Shown here piece after piece: positions 13,341 to 25,014 of a stretch of DNA of 64,000 nucleotides (position 1 is the first letter of the stretch; each line of letters starts with the position of its first letter). A program made the translations under genes and the position numbers. Source of the stretch: Welwitschia mirabilis. Its lineage: Eukaryota > Gnetophyta > Gnetopsida > Welwitschiales. The notes beneath the pieces are model-generated. The model was not told the origin of the DNA and did no database searches. It was given only the letters and a program-made list of their open reading frames with translations. The DNA is taken from NCBI GenBank assembly GCA_051453625.1, contig JBOZIK010000001.1, positions 237,693,662 through 237,757,661 of the forward strand. The letters run 5' to 3'.

Positions 13341-14943
13341 AATGAAATAAAATAATTTTCTATTTGATGATTATTTCATGGAAGATACCATTTTATATCA
13401 ATAACATCCCAATTAAAAATGTTCTTTAACAATAGGTAAATTGCTAAATAAAAATTAGATAATATCAAGGAATAATGGCTAAGGTTTTAGTCTAGTCTTA
13501 CCTAATATTACATTTAAATTTATTATGTTAATGATCTAATAGATTAGTGGCTTGAATAAGCATAAGAGTGATTTAGTAAATACTTAGATTCAAGTTTTTT
13601 TACATCTCAAATGTGAGTTCTTGATTAGAAATTGAATGGTGTAAGGTTTTTAATAATGATTTAGTTAAAGATTAATGATAATAATTTCTAGCCTTTAATA
13701 TATATATTGATATATATTTTCATTCTAACAAACCCTTATTAAACATGCTAATATTACCCATTGATAATGAAATCATCTCATAAAACTTTTTTATATGTTC
13801 AAGAAATTATTTAACTCAAGATAATGTATTTTCCCAGAGCTAACATATTTATTGCTTTTTATAGTCCTATTTAGAGTAATAAAATATAAATAATAATACT
13901 AGGGATAAAAATTTATCTTTTAGAGTAATTAATATTTGTATAAGTAAAATGTTTTTCTATTGAATCAAACTTGATACCTCTCAATTAACAAAGTCTATTA
14001 ATAATGGATTAAGCCAAGTTATAAGTTGTATGCATAAAAAATAATTAAAATATACAAAGTTCATAAGGGTTTTTTATAGTCCTTTATGATGCAAAATATG
14101 AGGCAAAGGGATGTTCATCTAGATGTCCATGAGAACTTGTAGACTAAGCATNNNNNNNNNNNNNNNNNNNNNNNNNNNNNNNNNNNNNNNNNNNNNNNNN
14201 NNNNNNNNNNNNNNNNNNNNNNNNNNNNNNNNNNNNNNNNNNNNNNNNNNNNNNNNNNNNNNNNNNNNNNNNNNNNNNNNNNNNNNNNNNNNNNNNNNNN
14301 NNNNNNNNNNNNNNNNNNNNNNNNNNNNNNNNNNNNNNNNNNNNNNNNNNNNNNNNNNNNNNNNNNNNNNNNNNNNNNNNNNNNNNNNNNNNNNNNNNNN
14401 NNNNNNNNNNNNNNNNNNNNNNNNNNNNNNNNNNNNNNNNNNNNNNNNNNNNNNNNNNNNNNNNNNNNNNNNNNNNNNNNNNNNNNNNNCTCATAAGGGT
14501 TTCTTATAGTACTTTATGATGAAAAAGATGAGGTAAAGGGATGTTCATCTAGATGTCCATAAGAACTTGTAGACTAAGCATGCATTAGGCCAAAGAAAAG
14601 GAAGTGAAAGGATAGAAGAAGAAGAAGGAAGGGTATTGTTCAAATGGATCTCAACTTTTTTTATGCTCTTGTGCACTATTATTATTACATAGAGATTCCC
14701 GGTTGTGTTTTATTATTAGCAATAAATAGAGTTTGAGGATTAAAGATAGAGAAAGAATAATAGGCTACATAAATGTGTTAAAACATGAATTCCAAAAGCA
14801 TGCAATGGAAGATTTGGAAAGCATTTGGAAAAGAGAAAAATTATGGGAAAATAAGATGATAGAATTCCATGCTTAATAGCATTATTTAAGAGTATAATAG
14901 AAATGAAAACAATGTTGAATATGTGAGAGTTCAAATTTCTAAA
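13341..14943. other. Region upstream of copia integrase, no clear gene
   Basis: Copia gag and protease should lie here on the minus strand, but no zinc knuckle or D-S/T-G protease motif is readable. The 338-N gap at 14152-14489 is flanked by a 91-base overlap (14061-14151 repeated from 14491). A minus-strand open frame at 14740-14985 has no recognisable similarity and crosses into the chromovirus LTR. Confidence 0.5.
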
Positions 14944-17900
14944 TGATAAAATGAAAATGTATTGCATAGTGCTTTCTTCAAGCATTTCACCAAGTAATGC
15001 TTCTAATAAAATGAAACGATGTAATTAAAGGGATTATTAATGAATTATCAATGCATTAATGCATAGTAACATCGTGCAAATAAAGAGAAGAAGAAATGTA
15101 CAATTGGCATAGTGATTAACCACTACTTTTAAGAACTCTCTATAACCCCAACAATAACTATACTAGAGTATTCATCCTAAAAGAGAGTTTAGGAGTTTTT
15201 TTATGACAGTTATGTTATTATTCACTATTCATTTTTCCCATTTTTAAGAGTTAAAAATTGGTTAAATTTGACATATTTTAATTTTAATTTAAGACTAAAT
15301 AAAACTCTTAAGTTTCTAAAGCTATGCAAGAAACATCTCGAAGGCCAAAGCTTAAAGGTATGATGGAAAAATGGAAGTTAAGGAATAACTTAGGCTTTTG
15401 TAGGTTTTGAGTGATGTAATTTGAATGTCTAAGAAGAACAAAAATTAGTTCTAGATATATATTAAATCTAAAGATAAATATATCAATGCCTACCCTAGTG
15501 TTGCTTCAATTACATCAAAGATAAATAAGCATAGTTCTGTAAGTCATGCAAAGGAGGGAGTCATTTTAGTAAAGAGAAGAGCATAGAATCAAGCACAACT
15601 TACTAAAGATCACTTAAAATCAGTAAGAATTGACTGAAAGTATAGGATTATGCATGATTTAGTATTAATTAAGAAGAGATTATACATTATTAAAATTACA
15701 TGTCCTTATTATATTTATTTGATAAGAAATATTGAGCCATTATAACACTATTCATGCTAACATTTTTAATAAGTCCTTCCTTGGTGTCATGAAAAAAAGA
15801 ATAAAATATAGAAATATGGGTCATTTTTTCAATTTCTTAACCCCCTTCCCATCTTTTATTATTATGCAAATTAATATAAATTAATATCTCATAACATCAA
15901 TATTAGTTCCTTATACATAATCAGTCTTCCTATTTTTAATACTATCCCTTAACATATGCATTATAAAATCAATTATTTTCTTAGACTAAAATCCTTATGA
16001 GAATATTTAAGATTTCATGAACTATTTCATTCTTAATTATATAATAAGATATAGGTTTTCATATTATAAAAGTTTTTACAATGATTCTTTTAAACATACT
16101 TGGTATGAAAATAAAAATAAAATATAATTAGAATAATTTAATGATCAACATGAACTAATAATATCTTAATAAATTTCCATGAAATTCAAACTATCTAGAA
16201 TAGAATTTTAATTCATAATTAAAATAGGTGTATTTCTCTAGTGCCTTGAAAATAAAGAAAAATTGTTTATATAAGTTTAATATTTATTCCTCAAGAGTTG
16301 CAAAGAAATCATATAAAATCTCAAAATACATAGATCTTTTAGAAATATAAAATAACATAGGAGGCATCCAATATTAACTCCTATCCACCTCATTCCCTAA
16401 GATATTTACTATACAAGCAAGTATGATTTAAAAACTATAACCTTCGTAGTTTCTAGTATGGTCCATGGTAAATATTTTCAAAAGAAGAAGGGATAACAGA
16501 ATAAACCAAAAATGATCTAAGCTATACTTAGAAATTATTTTGTTTTATTCTTACTCCATAATAAATTTTTAGTAATCTAATTGCATATAATCTAGGTGGA
16601 ATAAATGGTAAATTAATCAGATTTTTCCTTTTCATCCTAAAAGTTTAGTTTTATGGCCTTGTGACTCCCTTTAGAGAGTATCACTTCCTATAGTCTAAAT
16701 AGCTAGTTACCTTGGTCAATTTTAATTTTTTTTTTTTTAAAAATCATCAATCACAATCAATATCCAAACTTAAATAAGGTGGGAAGTATTTTGATATAAA
16801 ATACCTAAGAAAGCACTAATGTAAGATGTATGTAGTCTAAACAGATCATGAAAACTTCATTGATATGTAAAATAACCTTATAAGAATTACATAAATATTA
16901 CAAACATTCAAAAGTAAAAACTATTTAAGATGCAAAAGAAAGGATCATGCAAGAAAATAAATGTAAAATAAAGAACCATATAAGAATTAAATGAAAAGCA
17001 TAAAACCCTACACAAATTAAACTAAAGACCTGAGAACTTTTAAAGATTAAAGGTTGCAANNNNNNNNNNNNNNNNNNNNNNNNNNNNNNNNNNNNNNNNN
17101 NNNNNNNNNNNNNNNNNNNNNNNNNNNNNNNNNNNNNNNNNNNNNNNNNNNNNNNNNNNTATGAAAATAAAAATAAAATATAATTAGAGTAAGTTAATGA
17201 TTGACATGAACTAATGATATCTTAATAAATTTTCATGAAATTCAAACTATCTAGAATAGAATTTTGATTCATAATTAAAATAGGTATATTTCTCAAGTAC
17301 CTTGAAAATAAAGAAAAATTATTTATATAAGTTTGATATTTATTCCTCAAGAGTTGCAAGGACATCATATAAAAGCTCAAAATTCATAGATCTTTTAGAA
17401 ATGTAAAATAACATAGGAGGCATCAAATATTAACTCCTAGTCACTTCATTACCTAAGATATTTACTATACAAGCAAGTATGGTTTAAAAAAAGTAACATT
17501 CACAGTTCCTAGTATGATCCATGATAAAGATTTTCAAAAGAAGAAGGGATAACAAGAATAAACTAAAAATGACCTAAGCTCTACATAGAAATTATTTTAT
17601 TTTATTCTTACTCGATAATAGATTTTTAGTAATCCAATTGCATACAATCTACATGGAACAAATTGTAAATTAATCAGATTTTTCCATTTCATCCTAAAAG
17701 TTTAGTTTCATGGCCTAGTGACACCCTCTATAGAGTATCACTTCCTGAAGTCTAAACAGCTAGTTACCTTGGTCAGTTTTAATTTNNNNNNNNNNNNNNN
17801 NNNNNNNNNNNNNNNNNNNNNNNNNNNNNNNNNNNNNNNNNNNNNNNNNNNNNNNNNNNNNNNNNNNNNNNNNNNNNNNNNNNNNNNNNNNNNNNNNNNN

Positions 17901-18687
17901 NNNNNNNNNNNNNNNNNNNNNNNNNNNNNNNNNNNNNNNNNNNNNNNNNNNNNNNNNNNNNNNNNNNNNNNNNNNNNNNNNNNNNNNNNNNNNNNNNNNN
18001 NNNNNNNNNNNNNNNNNNNNNNNNNNNNNNNNNNNNNNNNNNNNNNNNNNNNNNNNNNNNNNNNNNNNNNNNNNNNNNNNNNNNNNNNNNNNNNNNNNNN
18101 NNNNNNNNNNNNNNNNNNNNNNNNNNNNNNNNNNNNNNNNNNNNNNNNNNNNNNNNNNNNNNNNNNNNNNNNNNNNNNNNNNNNNAAGATAAAATAAGAG
18201 GAAAATCTAGTTTTATTTATATCATAAGGATGTGAAATATAAAAAGACATAAGAATATGAGGATACATCATCATAAAGGAGGGTAATTAAGGTGGTGAAA
18301 GTGATTGGGATTTTGTAACCCCTTATGTAATGCCTTGCCAGGTCATTTGATGCATTAATATCTTAATAATAAATAAAAATGCTCATCATGCAATTATTAA
18401 AACTTTAGGTAATTTCCAAAAATCACAAAAAAAATATTTTCTAGCTAAAATAGAAAGTGTAAGAGTTACAATAATTTATCTACAAGAATCANNNNNNNNN
18501 NNNNNNNNNNNNNNNNNNNNNNNNNNNNNNNNNNNCTACTACAAAATGTGAAAACATTATTGCACAAAATTTTCACAATAAAATTACATCAGTAGAAATA
18601 AAAAATAAATACATGTAATAGTTAAACTAGCTTAAGGTTCTATAACATTAAGAATTATTTAGAATCTTGGACCTTAAAAGTTTGTAC
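14944..18687 (-). repeat. Chromovirus 3' LTR (corrected length about 2.69 kb)
   Basis: It is a direct repeat of 24941-29665. Matching landmarks include the CTTTCTTCAA-CAT block (14968 and 24979), the AACTCTCTATAACCCCAA block (about 15131 and 25134), and AAGAATTATTTAGAA near the right end (18650 and 29628). On the plus strand it begins TGATAAAATG at 14944 and ends GTACA at 18687, giving TG...CA termini. The gap at 17060-17159 adds a 1,056-base overlap (16104 on is repeated from 17160). A 400-N gap at 17786-18185 matches about 420 bases of real sequence in the other LTR. Confidence 0.75.
16104..17785. repeat. Gap-bounded overlap inside the 3' LTR
   Basis: Sequence from 16104 to the gap at 17060 is repeated from 17160 onward in the same order and orientation. 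The right copy runs into the 400-N gap at 17786. Removing one copy makes the two LTRs equal in length, so I treat it as an assembly overlap rather than a real tandem duplication. Confidence 0.75.
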
Positions 18688-18690
18688 ATA

Positions 18691-18708
18691 ATATTTCTTC
18701 ACCCCTTA
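18691..18708 (-). promoter_or_regulatory. Polypurine tract (plus-strand primer) of the chromovirus
   Basis: The minus strand reads AAGGGGTGAAGAAATAT immediately before the 3' LTR start (TATGTACAAAC). A purine-rich tract at this place primes plus-strand synthesis in LTR elements. Position and composition support it; two T interruptions reflect decay. Confidence 0.6.
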
Positions 18709-18739
18709 AGAGGTTTCCTCTTGGAAACTTTTTAGTAGT

Positions 18740-19560
18740 CTAGGTTTTTACTACAAGATGTCATTTTTAGTTTTCCATGATGCCTTATTTTTCATTTGCT
18801 CTAACCATTTAACCTTATAAAGTTTAATTGTCTTCCCTCCAAGTGTTATTTCCTTTTGATCTAATAGCTTAATTGGTTAAGTTTGTATGATATAATTAGA
18901 AAAGATAGTTACATCTTAAATCAAAATAGTCTTGGTTCNNNNNNNNNNNNNNNNNNNNNNNNNNNNNNNNNNNNNNNNNNNNNNNNNNNNNNNNNNNNNN
19001 NNNNNNNNNNNNNNNNNNNNNNNNNNNNNNNNNNNNNNCCCTCCAAGTGTTATTTCCTTTTGATCTAATAGCTTAATTGGTTAAGTTTGTATTATATAAT
19101 TAGAAAAGATAGTTACATCTTAAATCAAAATAGTCTTGGTTCCATTTAAAACATATTTCCCCAATAATAATACATGAAAGACATTATGTAACATGGATAA
19201 CTATAGGGAATAAGATAATATACACATCATGAGTCTAATTCTTCTAGAGATTTGGCATGGCCCTATAAATCATGAGNNNNNNNNNNNNNNNNNNNNNNNN
19301 NNNNNNNNNNNNNNNNNNNNNNNNNNNNNNNNNNNNNNNNNNNNNNNNNNNNNNNNNNNNNNNNNNNNNNNNNNNNGAGATTTGGCATGGCCCTATAAAT
19401 CATGAGGCCAATTTAACCATCTTACATCAAATTTCAAAACTCCCTTGAATGAGGAATACTTGAGAAATACATGATCCCCTTTCTAGAATTCTACATTTCT
19501 TCTATGTTACTTTGCATATTTTATTTGTCTATCCTTAACTTTCTAAAATCTCTTCCTAAT
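18740..19560 (-). pseudogene. Integrase C-terminus with GPY/F-type region and chromodomain relic
   Basis: On the minus strand, from high to low coordinates: EEKVKQIRKRF, KVKDRQIKYAK, FWKGDHVFLKYSSFKGVLKF, then LHNVFHVLLLGKYV, PIKLLDQKEITLGGKTIKLY and KVKWLEQMKNKASW. These fit the gypsy EKV--IR-RL--AQ-RQKSYAD-RR, VGD-VFLKVSP-KGV-RFG, VH-VFHVSMLRKY-, and P--ILD------R-K-IP-VKV-W blocks, ending in the chromodomain's ATWE region (here ASWK). The chromodomain directs integration toward heterochromatin in intact elements. Gaps at 18939-19038 and 19277-19376 carry overlaps of 103 and 30 bases, so parts appear twice. Stops occur throughout. Confidence 0.75.
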
Positions 19561-20375
19561 TTGTTTAACCTTCTCCTCTAGGTGTTGAGTAGATAAAACT
19601 TATAGTAACCTCTTATATACTACATCAAACCAAGAAATTACAATTATACATATTCTTCTATACAAAGCTTCAAATGGTGCACATCCATTTGTCTCTTCAT
19701 AACTATTATTATAATTAAATTCCACAATAAGAAAATGATCTAACTAAGAACCTCCATAATCCAATATAGCTCATCTTAATAAATATTTTAATATATAATT
19801 AGTCCTTTATGTTTGTCCATTGGTTTAAGGATTAAAAGCTATAGTTAAATTCAGATTTATGCCTAAATCTTATAGAAAGTTGTCCAAAATCTAGATGTAA
19901 ATTTGTTATCTTTGTTTGAGATTATCACCTTAGGTACTCCATGAAGTTTAACAATATTTTTAAATATTCCCTTACAATTAATTTAGTCGTATTAGTTGTT
20001 TTTATTAGGCAAAAATGCATTTTTAATAGGCAAAATATGTACTTCTAGTCAAAAGATCTACAATAACTAAGATCAAATCATATCCTTTCTTGATCTAGAT
20101 AAACCTATGATAAAAACCATGGCTACCCTTTTCTATTTTCATTATGGAATATTATGGGAATATAGAAGTCCTATGGGATTTTTATGTTTTACATTGACTA
20201 ATTAATAAGTCATTTATTTTTCTATGTACTTTGTAATTTTTAACTTCATTCCTAGCCACCAATAGTACTGCTTAATATTCCTATACATCTTATTAACTCT
20301 TGAGTGGATGGCATATTTAGTTGTATGAAATTCTTCAAATATTAAGTGTTTGATTCTTACCACATTAGGTATCAC
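19560..20375 (-). pseudogene. Ty3/gypsy integrase: H2C2 zinc-binding and catalytic core, decayed
   Basis: The zinc-binding region reads EEFHTTKYAIHSRVNKMYR, then IKQYYWWLGMK. These match the gypsy E-H-T-YA-HPG--KMYRDLK and WWPGMK blocks. The core follows: GYDLILVIVDLLTRSTYF, VIISNKDNKFTS, AFNP-TNGQT, LVEFNYNNSYEETNG, CAPFEALYRR and WFDV. In family members the catalytic triad is Asp in VD-LT, Asp in SD-D, and Glu in GQSERT. Here the first survives, the second is Asn (SNKD), and the Glu codon is a TAA stop. It follows RNase H in the correct Ty3/gypsy order. Confidence 0.82.
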
Positions 20376-20499
20376 AATCTTCTTTAAATAGCATATTAAA
20401 TAGTATTTTAAAATTTAAACACTTTAATTTTAGTTTCTCTAGCTTTCTTGCATAGGGGATAGTCCTGTTGTACCTCATGAGTCATTTGTTGCAAATCAC

Positions 20500-20900
20500 T
20501 ATCTACTCTTATATTATAGAGTACATGCCTCCTTTAGCTTAAGGCATCTATGACATGTTAGCCTTTCCTACATGATAATTCACTATTAAATCATAATCTT
20601 ATAAAAGTTTTACCCATCTTCTTTACCTAAGATTCAAATTAGATTGTATATGAATATATTTTAAACTCTTGTGATTATTTAAACTTCTATCTATTCACAT
20701 TAAGATAGTATTTCTAAATTTTTAGCACATGAATAACTATTACTAGCTTCAAGTCATGGATAGAATAATTTGTTTTATGATCCTTTAATTTGTTAGATGC
20801 ATATGCTATCACTATATGTTCTTTTATTAAAACTGCTTCTAGTCCTTCACCTAAGGCATCTGTATAAACTATGTAAGGATTTCCTATTTTGGGCATTCTT
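20500..20900 (-). pseudogene. Ty3/gypsy RNase H, decayed
   Basis: An open stretch at 20714-20896 reads NPYIVYTDALGEGLEAVLIK, then VIAYASNKLKDHKTNYSIHD, matching P--VYTDASG-GLG-VLMQ and VIAYASRQLK-HE-NY--HD of the family. The first catalytic Asp (YTDA) is kept. Downstream, out of frame and with stops, blocks corresponding to EIFTDHKSLKY-F-Q--LN-RQRRW-KLL and YHPGKAN-VADALS continue to about 20500 (SCRKG, then VIDALS). The domain removes the RNA strand after reverse transcription in intact elements. It sits between RT and integrase as expected. Confidence 0.82.
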
Positions 20901-21034
20901 AATACTAGTGCTAATAGAAGATTTAATTTTAATGTCTAAAATGCTTCTTTACATCATTTTGTTCATTCAAATTGCTTGTTCTATTTTAATAAGGAGGTTA
21001 ATGGATAAGATACCTTAGAAACGTTTTTAATTAA

Positions 21035-21843
21035 TCATCTATAGTATCTTACAAGACCAAGGAAACTTCCTACTTCTATTACTAATTCAGGTTTAGGCCA
21101 ATCTACAATAGCTAAGATATTATCATCATCCACACTAATTCCATCTTCTAAAATAACATGGCCTAAGAATGTAACTTTAGATAGATAAAACTCATACTTA
21201 TCAAGATTAGCATAAAAATGATTCCTTGGTAAGGTATCTAATATGATCCTCAAATTTTTCTTGTGAGCTTCTTTTGTTAGAGAATATACTAATACATCAT
21301 TAATAAAAACCATAATAAGATCATATAAATAATGTTTAAAGATAGTATTCATCATTACCATTAATAGTACTAGTACATTAGTAAGACCAAATGGAAATAC
21401 TTTGAATTTATAATGCCCATACCTAGTTATAAAGGTTGTTTTATAAACATCTTCTTCCTTTATTCTGAGCTAATGATATCTATGCTTAAATTAATTTTGG
21501 AGAAAACTCTTACATGATTTATTTGATTAAATAAATCCTTAATCCTAGGCAAGAAATAGCTATTTCTCAACATCTTATAGTTTACACAAAGTCTTAAACT
21601 ATCATCCTTCTTTTTGACAAAAATAACTGGTGCATCCCATGATGATATACTTAGTATAATTAATTCATTGTCCAACAGAGTAGTTATTTGAGTTAGAAGC
21701 TCTACTATTTTAATGGGAGACATTCTATAAGGTGCTTTCAAGATTAGTTTAGCACTCAGATTAAGAGTTATCTCAAAAACTTCATTTCTTCTTAAAGGAT
21801 AACCTAGTAGCTCTTCAAGAAATAAAGTTGCATATTCCTTCAC
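21035..21843 (-). pseudogene. Ty3/gypsy reverse transcriptase, left-of-gap copy
   Basis: The fingers and palm read at 21843-21460: [53 protein letters not shown] and VFSKINL. These match the gypsy APYRM-P-E--EL, S-SPWGAPVLFVKKKDGS-R, LCIDYR-LN, YPLPRIDDLFDQL and -FSKIDL blocks. A frameshift and stop near 21470 separate this from 21361-21035, which reads KHYLYDLIMVFINDVLVYS, FYLSKVTFLGHVI and GSFLGLVRYYR (family FIDDILVYS, CEFWL--V-FLGHVIS, SFLGLAGYYR). The catalytic F-I-D-D is F-I-N-D here, losing the first Asp. The 22845-23347 entry is the overlapping copy across the gap. Confidence 0.85.
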
Positions 21844-22054
21844 TACTGGTATGTAAAACCTTTTTGGTTGATATTATAGGAAAGAAAAAAAAAATCAAAC
21901 TATTCCAAGGGTTCTCCTTTTTTTAACTTCCTTCATAATTTTCTTCCTACTTAACAATCCTTAAATGATAGAGCTAGAGATGAAACGTAATTAAATGTTT
22001 TTACCACTTGATCTTAACAAAGTAACTTATCCAAAAAAGCAATCTATTTGATAT

Positions 22055-22576
22055 TTATTTTTTTGTAACTAATTCATGCTTAAGATAACATAAAAATATC
22101 CCAACTCCAAAATTCAAAATTGGACCAATAACTATAACCTCTGATAATAACATCACATGAAGGAGTTTTGTCAAGTATCTTAGTTTTTCCATTATAGTGG
22201 AGTCCATAACTATCTTGTTTTTAGTATGTAATTTTATTAATAAATTTTGAGATAATAAAAAGGATATTAAATAATATATCACTTCTAGATCTAAGAAGAT
22301 TTTGACAGAAGCATTAAATGAAGTACTTATAGCCTCTAATATTACTAATGGCTAAGTGGCCTTCTTAGATATTAATTCATATAGATTTGTGACATCAAAC
22401 TTGCCATGTGAATCTTTCTTTCTTCTCTTTATAGGATAATTTCTAAACATATGAGGTCCTCCATAGGTATAACATCTAATATCTATAGGATTTTGAACCA
22501 AATTCCCTACAATAGACATGACCTTTGGTAGTACCAACGGTGTCCTTCTTCTTCCATGGGATTGTCCTACCTCCAT
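22055..22576 (-). pseudogene. Gag zinc knuckle and protease relic, left-of-gap copy
   Basis: The frame at 22576-22352 contains CYTYGGPHMFRNYP, the degenerate form of the plant gypsy knuckle C-X2-C-X3-H-X4-C; the second and last Cys are Tyr and only Cys1 and His remain. After it, 22330-22055 corresponds to the protease, including YLISFLLSQNLLIKL, which matches -SFIS--FA---- after the DSG site. The active-site Asp is not readable in this copy. In intact elements the knuckle binds genomic RNA and the aspartic protease cuts the polyprotein. The better copy is at 23580-24094. Confidence 0.65.
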
Positions 22577-22844
22577 TTATTTACTCTTGTAACTTTGTTC
22601 TAATCCCTATCTCTGATTACTTCTATACTCTTGAAGAAGGCTCTTTCCTAGTTTAAGTTCCCCTTTGATCCTATGGATAGTCTCATTTATCTTTAAAATT
22701 TCTTCTACTATTCCATGATTCTTTGGTAAGTTTGCTTTAATCTANNNNNNNNNNNNNNNNNNNNNNNNNNNNNNNNNNNNNNNNNNNNNNNNNNNNNNNN
22801 NNNNNNNNNNNNNNNNNNNNNNNNNNNNNNNNNNNNNNNNNNNN

Positions 22845-23347
22845 ATATAAATAATGTTTAAAGATATTATTCATCATTACCATTAATAGTAATAGTACAT
22901 TAGTAAGAACAAATGAAAATACTTTGAATTCATAATGCCCATACCTAGTTCTAAAAGTTGTTTTATAAACATCTTCTTCCTTCATTATAAGCTAATGACA
23001 TATATGTTTAAGTTAATTTTGAAGAAAACTCTTACATGATTTAGTTGATCAAATGAATCCTTAATCCTAGGTAAGAAATAGCTATTTATCAAAATCTTAT
23101 AGTTTACACAAAGTCTTAAACTACCATCCTTATTTTTGACAAAAATTACTGGTGCATCCCATGATGATATACTTAGTATAATTAATTCCTTATCTAATAG
23201 AGTAGTTATTTGAGCTAGCAGCTCTACTATTTTAATGGGAGACATTCTATAAGGTGCTTTCAACATTATTTTAGCACTAGGATTAAGAGTTATCTTAAAA
23301 ACTTCATTTCTTATTAAAGGATAACCTAGTAGCTCTTTAAGAAACAA
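22845..23347 (-). pseudogene. Ty3/gypsy reverse transcriptase, right-of-gap copy
   Basis: The frame at 23347-22985 repeats the fingers/palm blocks ([57 protein letters not shown]). A second frame continues to the gap with [20 protein letters not shown], matching the family's [23 protein letters not shown]. The catalytic FIDD block is cut off by the gap. In places this copy is less damaged than the left one (KDGS is kept, against KDDS). Confidence 0.8.
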
Positions 23348-23579
23348 ATCTACATATTCCTTTGCTACTGGTATGTCGAAACTTTTTGGTTGATATTAGA
23401 GGAAAGAAAAAAATTAAACTAGTCCAGGGTTCTCCTTCTTTTAACTCCCTTCATCATTTTCTTCCTATTTAACAATCTTTCAATGATAGAGCTATAGATA
23501 AAATGTAATTAAATGCTTTTACCACTTAATCTTAACAGAGTAACTTACCAAAAAAGCAATCTATCTGATATTTATTTTT

Positions 23580-24094
23580 TTGTAACTAATTCATACTTGA
23601 GATAAAATAAAAATATCCCAACTCCAAAATTAAAAATTGGGCCTATAACTATAACCTCTGATAATAACATTACATGAAGGTGTTTTATCAAGTGTCTTAG
23701 TTTTTCTATTATAGTGGAGTTCCATAACTATCTTATTTTTAGTATATAATTTTATTAATAAATTTTGAGATAATAAGAATGATATGAAAGAATCTATCAC
23801 TCCTGGATCTACGAAGATTTTAATAGAAGCATTAAATGAAGTACTTATAGTCTCTAAGATTACTAATGGCTAAGTGTCTTTCTTAGATATTAATGCATAT
23901 AGATTTGTGACATCAAACTTGCCATGTACATATTTCTTTCTACTCCTTATAGGACAATTTCTAAAAATATGAGATCCTCCATAGCTATAACATCTAATAA
24001 TTATAGGATTTTGAACTCTATTTGCTATAATAGGCATGAACTTTGGTGGTACCAAGGGTGTCCTTCCTCTTCCATGGGATTTTCCTACCTCCAT
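23580..24094 (-). pseudogene. Gag zinc knuckle and aspartic protease relic, right-of-gap copy
   Basis: The frame at 24094-23870 contains CYSYGGSHIFRNCP, which keeps Cys1, His and the last Cys of the C-X2-C-X3-H-X4-C knuckle but has Tyr for the second Cys. The protease follows at about 23850-23580 with ASIKIFVDPGVIDSFISFLL. The family motif is DSGATHSFIS, so Asp and Gly of the active site survive and Ser has become Pro (codons at 23801-23809). The rest ends with stops before FWSWDIFIL, which fits the D-ILGMDWL position. It lies between gag and RT as expected. Confidence 0.72.
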
Positions 24095-24239
24095 TTATTT
24101 ACTCTTGTAACTTCATTCTGATCTCTATCTCTAATTACTCCTATATCTTGAAGAAGGCTCTTTCCTAGTTTAAGTTCCCCTTTGATCCTATGGATAGTCT
24201 CATTTATCTTTAAAATTTTTTCTATTGTTCCATGATTCT

Positions 24240-24660
24240 TTGGTAAGTCTGCTTTAACCTATCTCTAAATTACAAGATAAAGTCTAGCCTCACTGCCTTA
24301 GAGCTATCTATTTTTGGTACATATCTTAGTAATTAGAAAAACTTATTCTCACATTAGGATACTATCAAGATCCTTTCCAAAGATTGTAGAATTCGTCTAC
24401 CTTAACATTTTAGTAATATTCTAATATGTACCTAGCTTGGTATCATCTGTCAAATTTGTCCTAAGACAAATTATTTTGAAAAATAAATTACACTTTTTTT
24501 GCATTCTATTAAAGAGGTACATATTTCTTGAGCTAGTGCACAACTAAGAGAGATTTTCATTTTAATGTGAAATTACATAGATCTAATTCCTTTCTTATAA
24601 AATATAGCCATACCTCCACTTCAGCTGCATTATCAGATCCTATAAATGTTGGGGGTTTTG
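24240..24660 (-). pseudogene. Ty3/gypsy gag capsid region, decayed
   Basis: The minus strand starts PPTFIGSDNAAEVEVWL (PPTF at 24639-24655), matching the plant gypsy capsid opening PPTF-G--DP-EAE-WL. Further on come short matches around NLS-DKF and LLRYVPKIDSSKAVRL, corresponding to the -WEEFK--F--KYFP and ELSRYAPE-V-----KA-RF blocks. Stops are frequent. Gag forms the virus-like particle of intact elements. It lies about 260 bases inside the PBS, so the N-terminus should start between, but no start is convincing. Confidence 0.65.
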
Positions 24661-24922
24661 TACACATAAATTTCATCATTAGTTTCTAAGTCATATATAT
24701 TCACTTTTCTTATCTTATATTCCATCTATCAAATGTTCTATAGTAATTACTAAGAACCTCATATTTGGGAGTGATGATGTTATTCGTTTTAGATCCATCT
24801 AATAAAGATGCCAACTTTTTAGTTGTAAATAATTAATTATGATGAATATAAAACTCAATGCTATAACCTAGAGCTCTAATAATAAAATTTAACATCTCAA
24901 TTAAAAATTTCATTCAATAGTA

Positions 24923-24935
24923 GCTGTAAGGCCAA
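24923..24935 (-). promoter_or_regulatory. Primer-binding site relic next to the 5' LTR
   Basis: The minus strand reads TTGGCCTTACAGC, 5 bases inside the LTR boundary. It matches 9 of 13 positions of TTGGTATCAGAGC, the usual plant site complementary to initiator methionine tRNA. The location is right; the identity of the primer tRNA is inference because four positions differ. Confidence 0.45.
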
Positions 24936-25014
24936 TTTGCTGAAGAATGAAATGAAAACATGCTACACAATGCTTTCTTCAAACATCTCACCAAGTAACA
25001 CTTCTAACAAAAGG

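Larger units (their letters stand above)
21322..24267. repeat. Gap-bounded overlap covering RT, protease and gag end
   Basis: About 1,420 bases left of the 100-N gap (21322-22744) are repeated right of it (22845-24267) in the same orientation. I counted about 21 mismatches in the first ~258 aligned bases, roughly 92% identity. The left copy breaks at the gap at the equivalent of about 24262, and the right copy begins at the equivalent of 21322. The gag-protease-RT set is therefore probably present once. Confidence 0.8.

Noticed and set aside
14061-14580. Direct repeats flanking the 338-N gap as LTRs or target duplications of a small element
   Set aside because: They have the same gap-bounded overlap geometry as the 100-N gaps, so they are not evidence of an element.
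20797-21018. Plus-strand frame rich in Leu (73 codons)
   Set aside because: It is the antisense shadow of the RNase H/RT coding strand of the chromovirus.
22055-24094. Two gag-protease-RT sets as a tandem duplication of the chromovirus
   Set aside because: The repeated segment ends exactly at the 100-N gap on both sides, like the other gaps, so a contig overlap is simpler.
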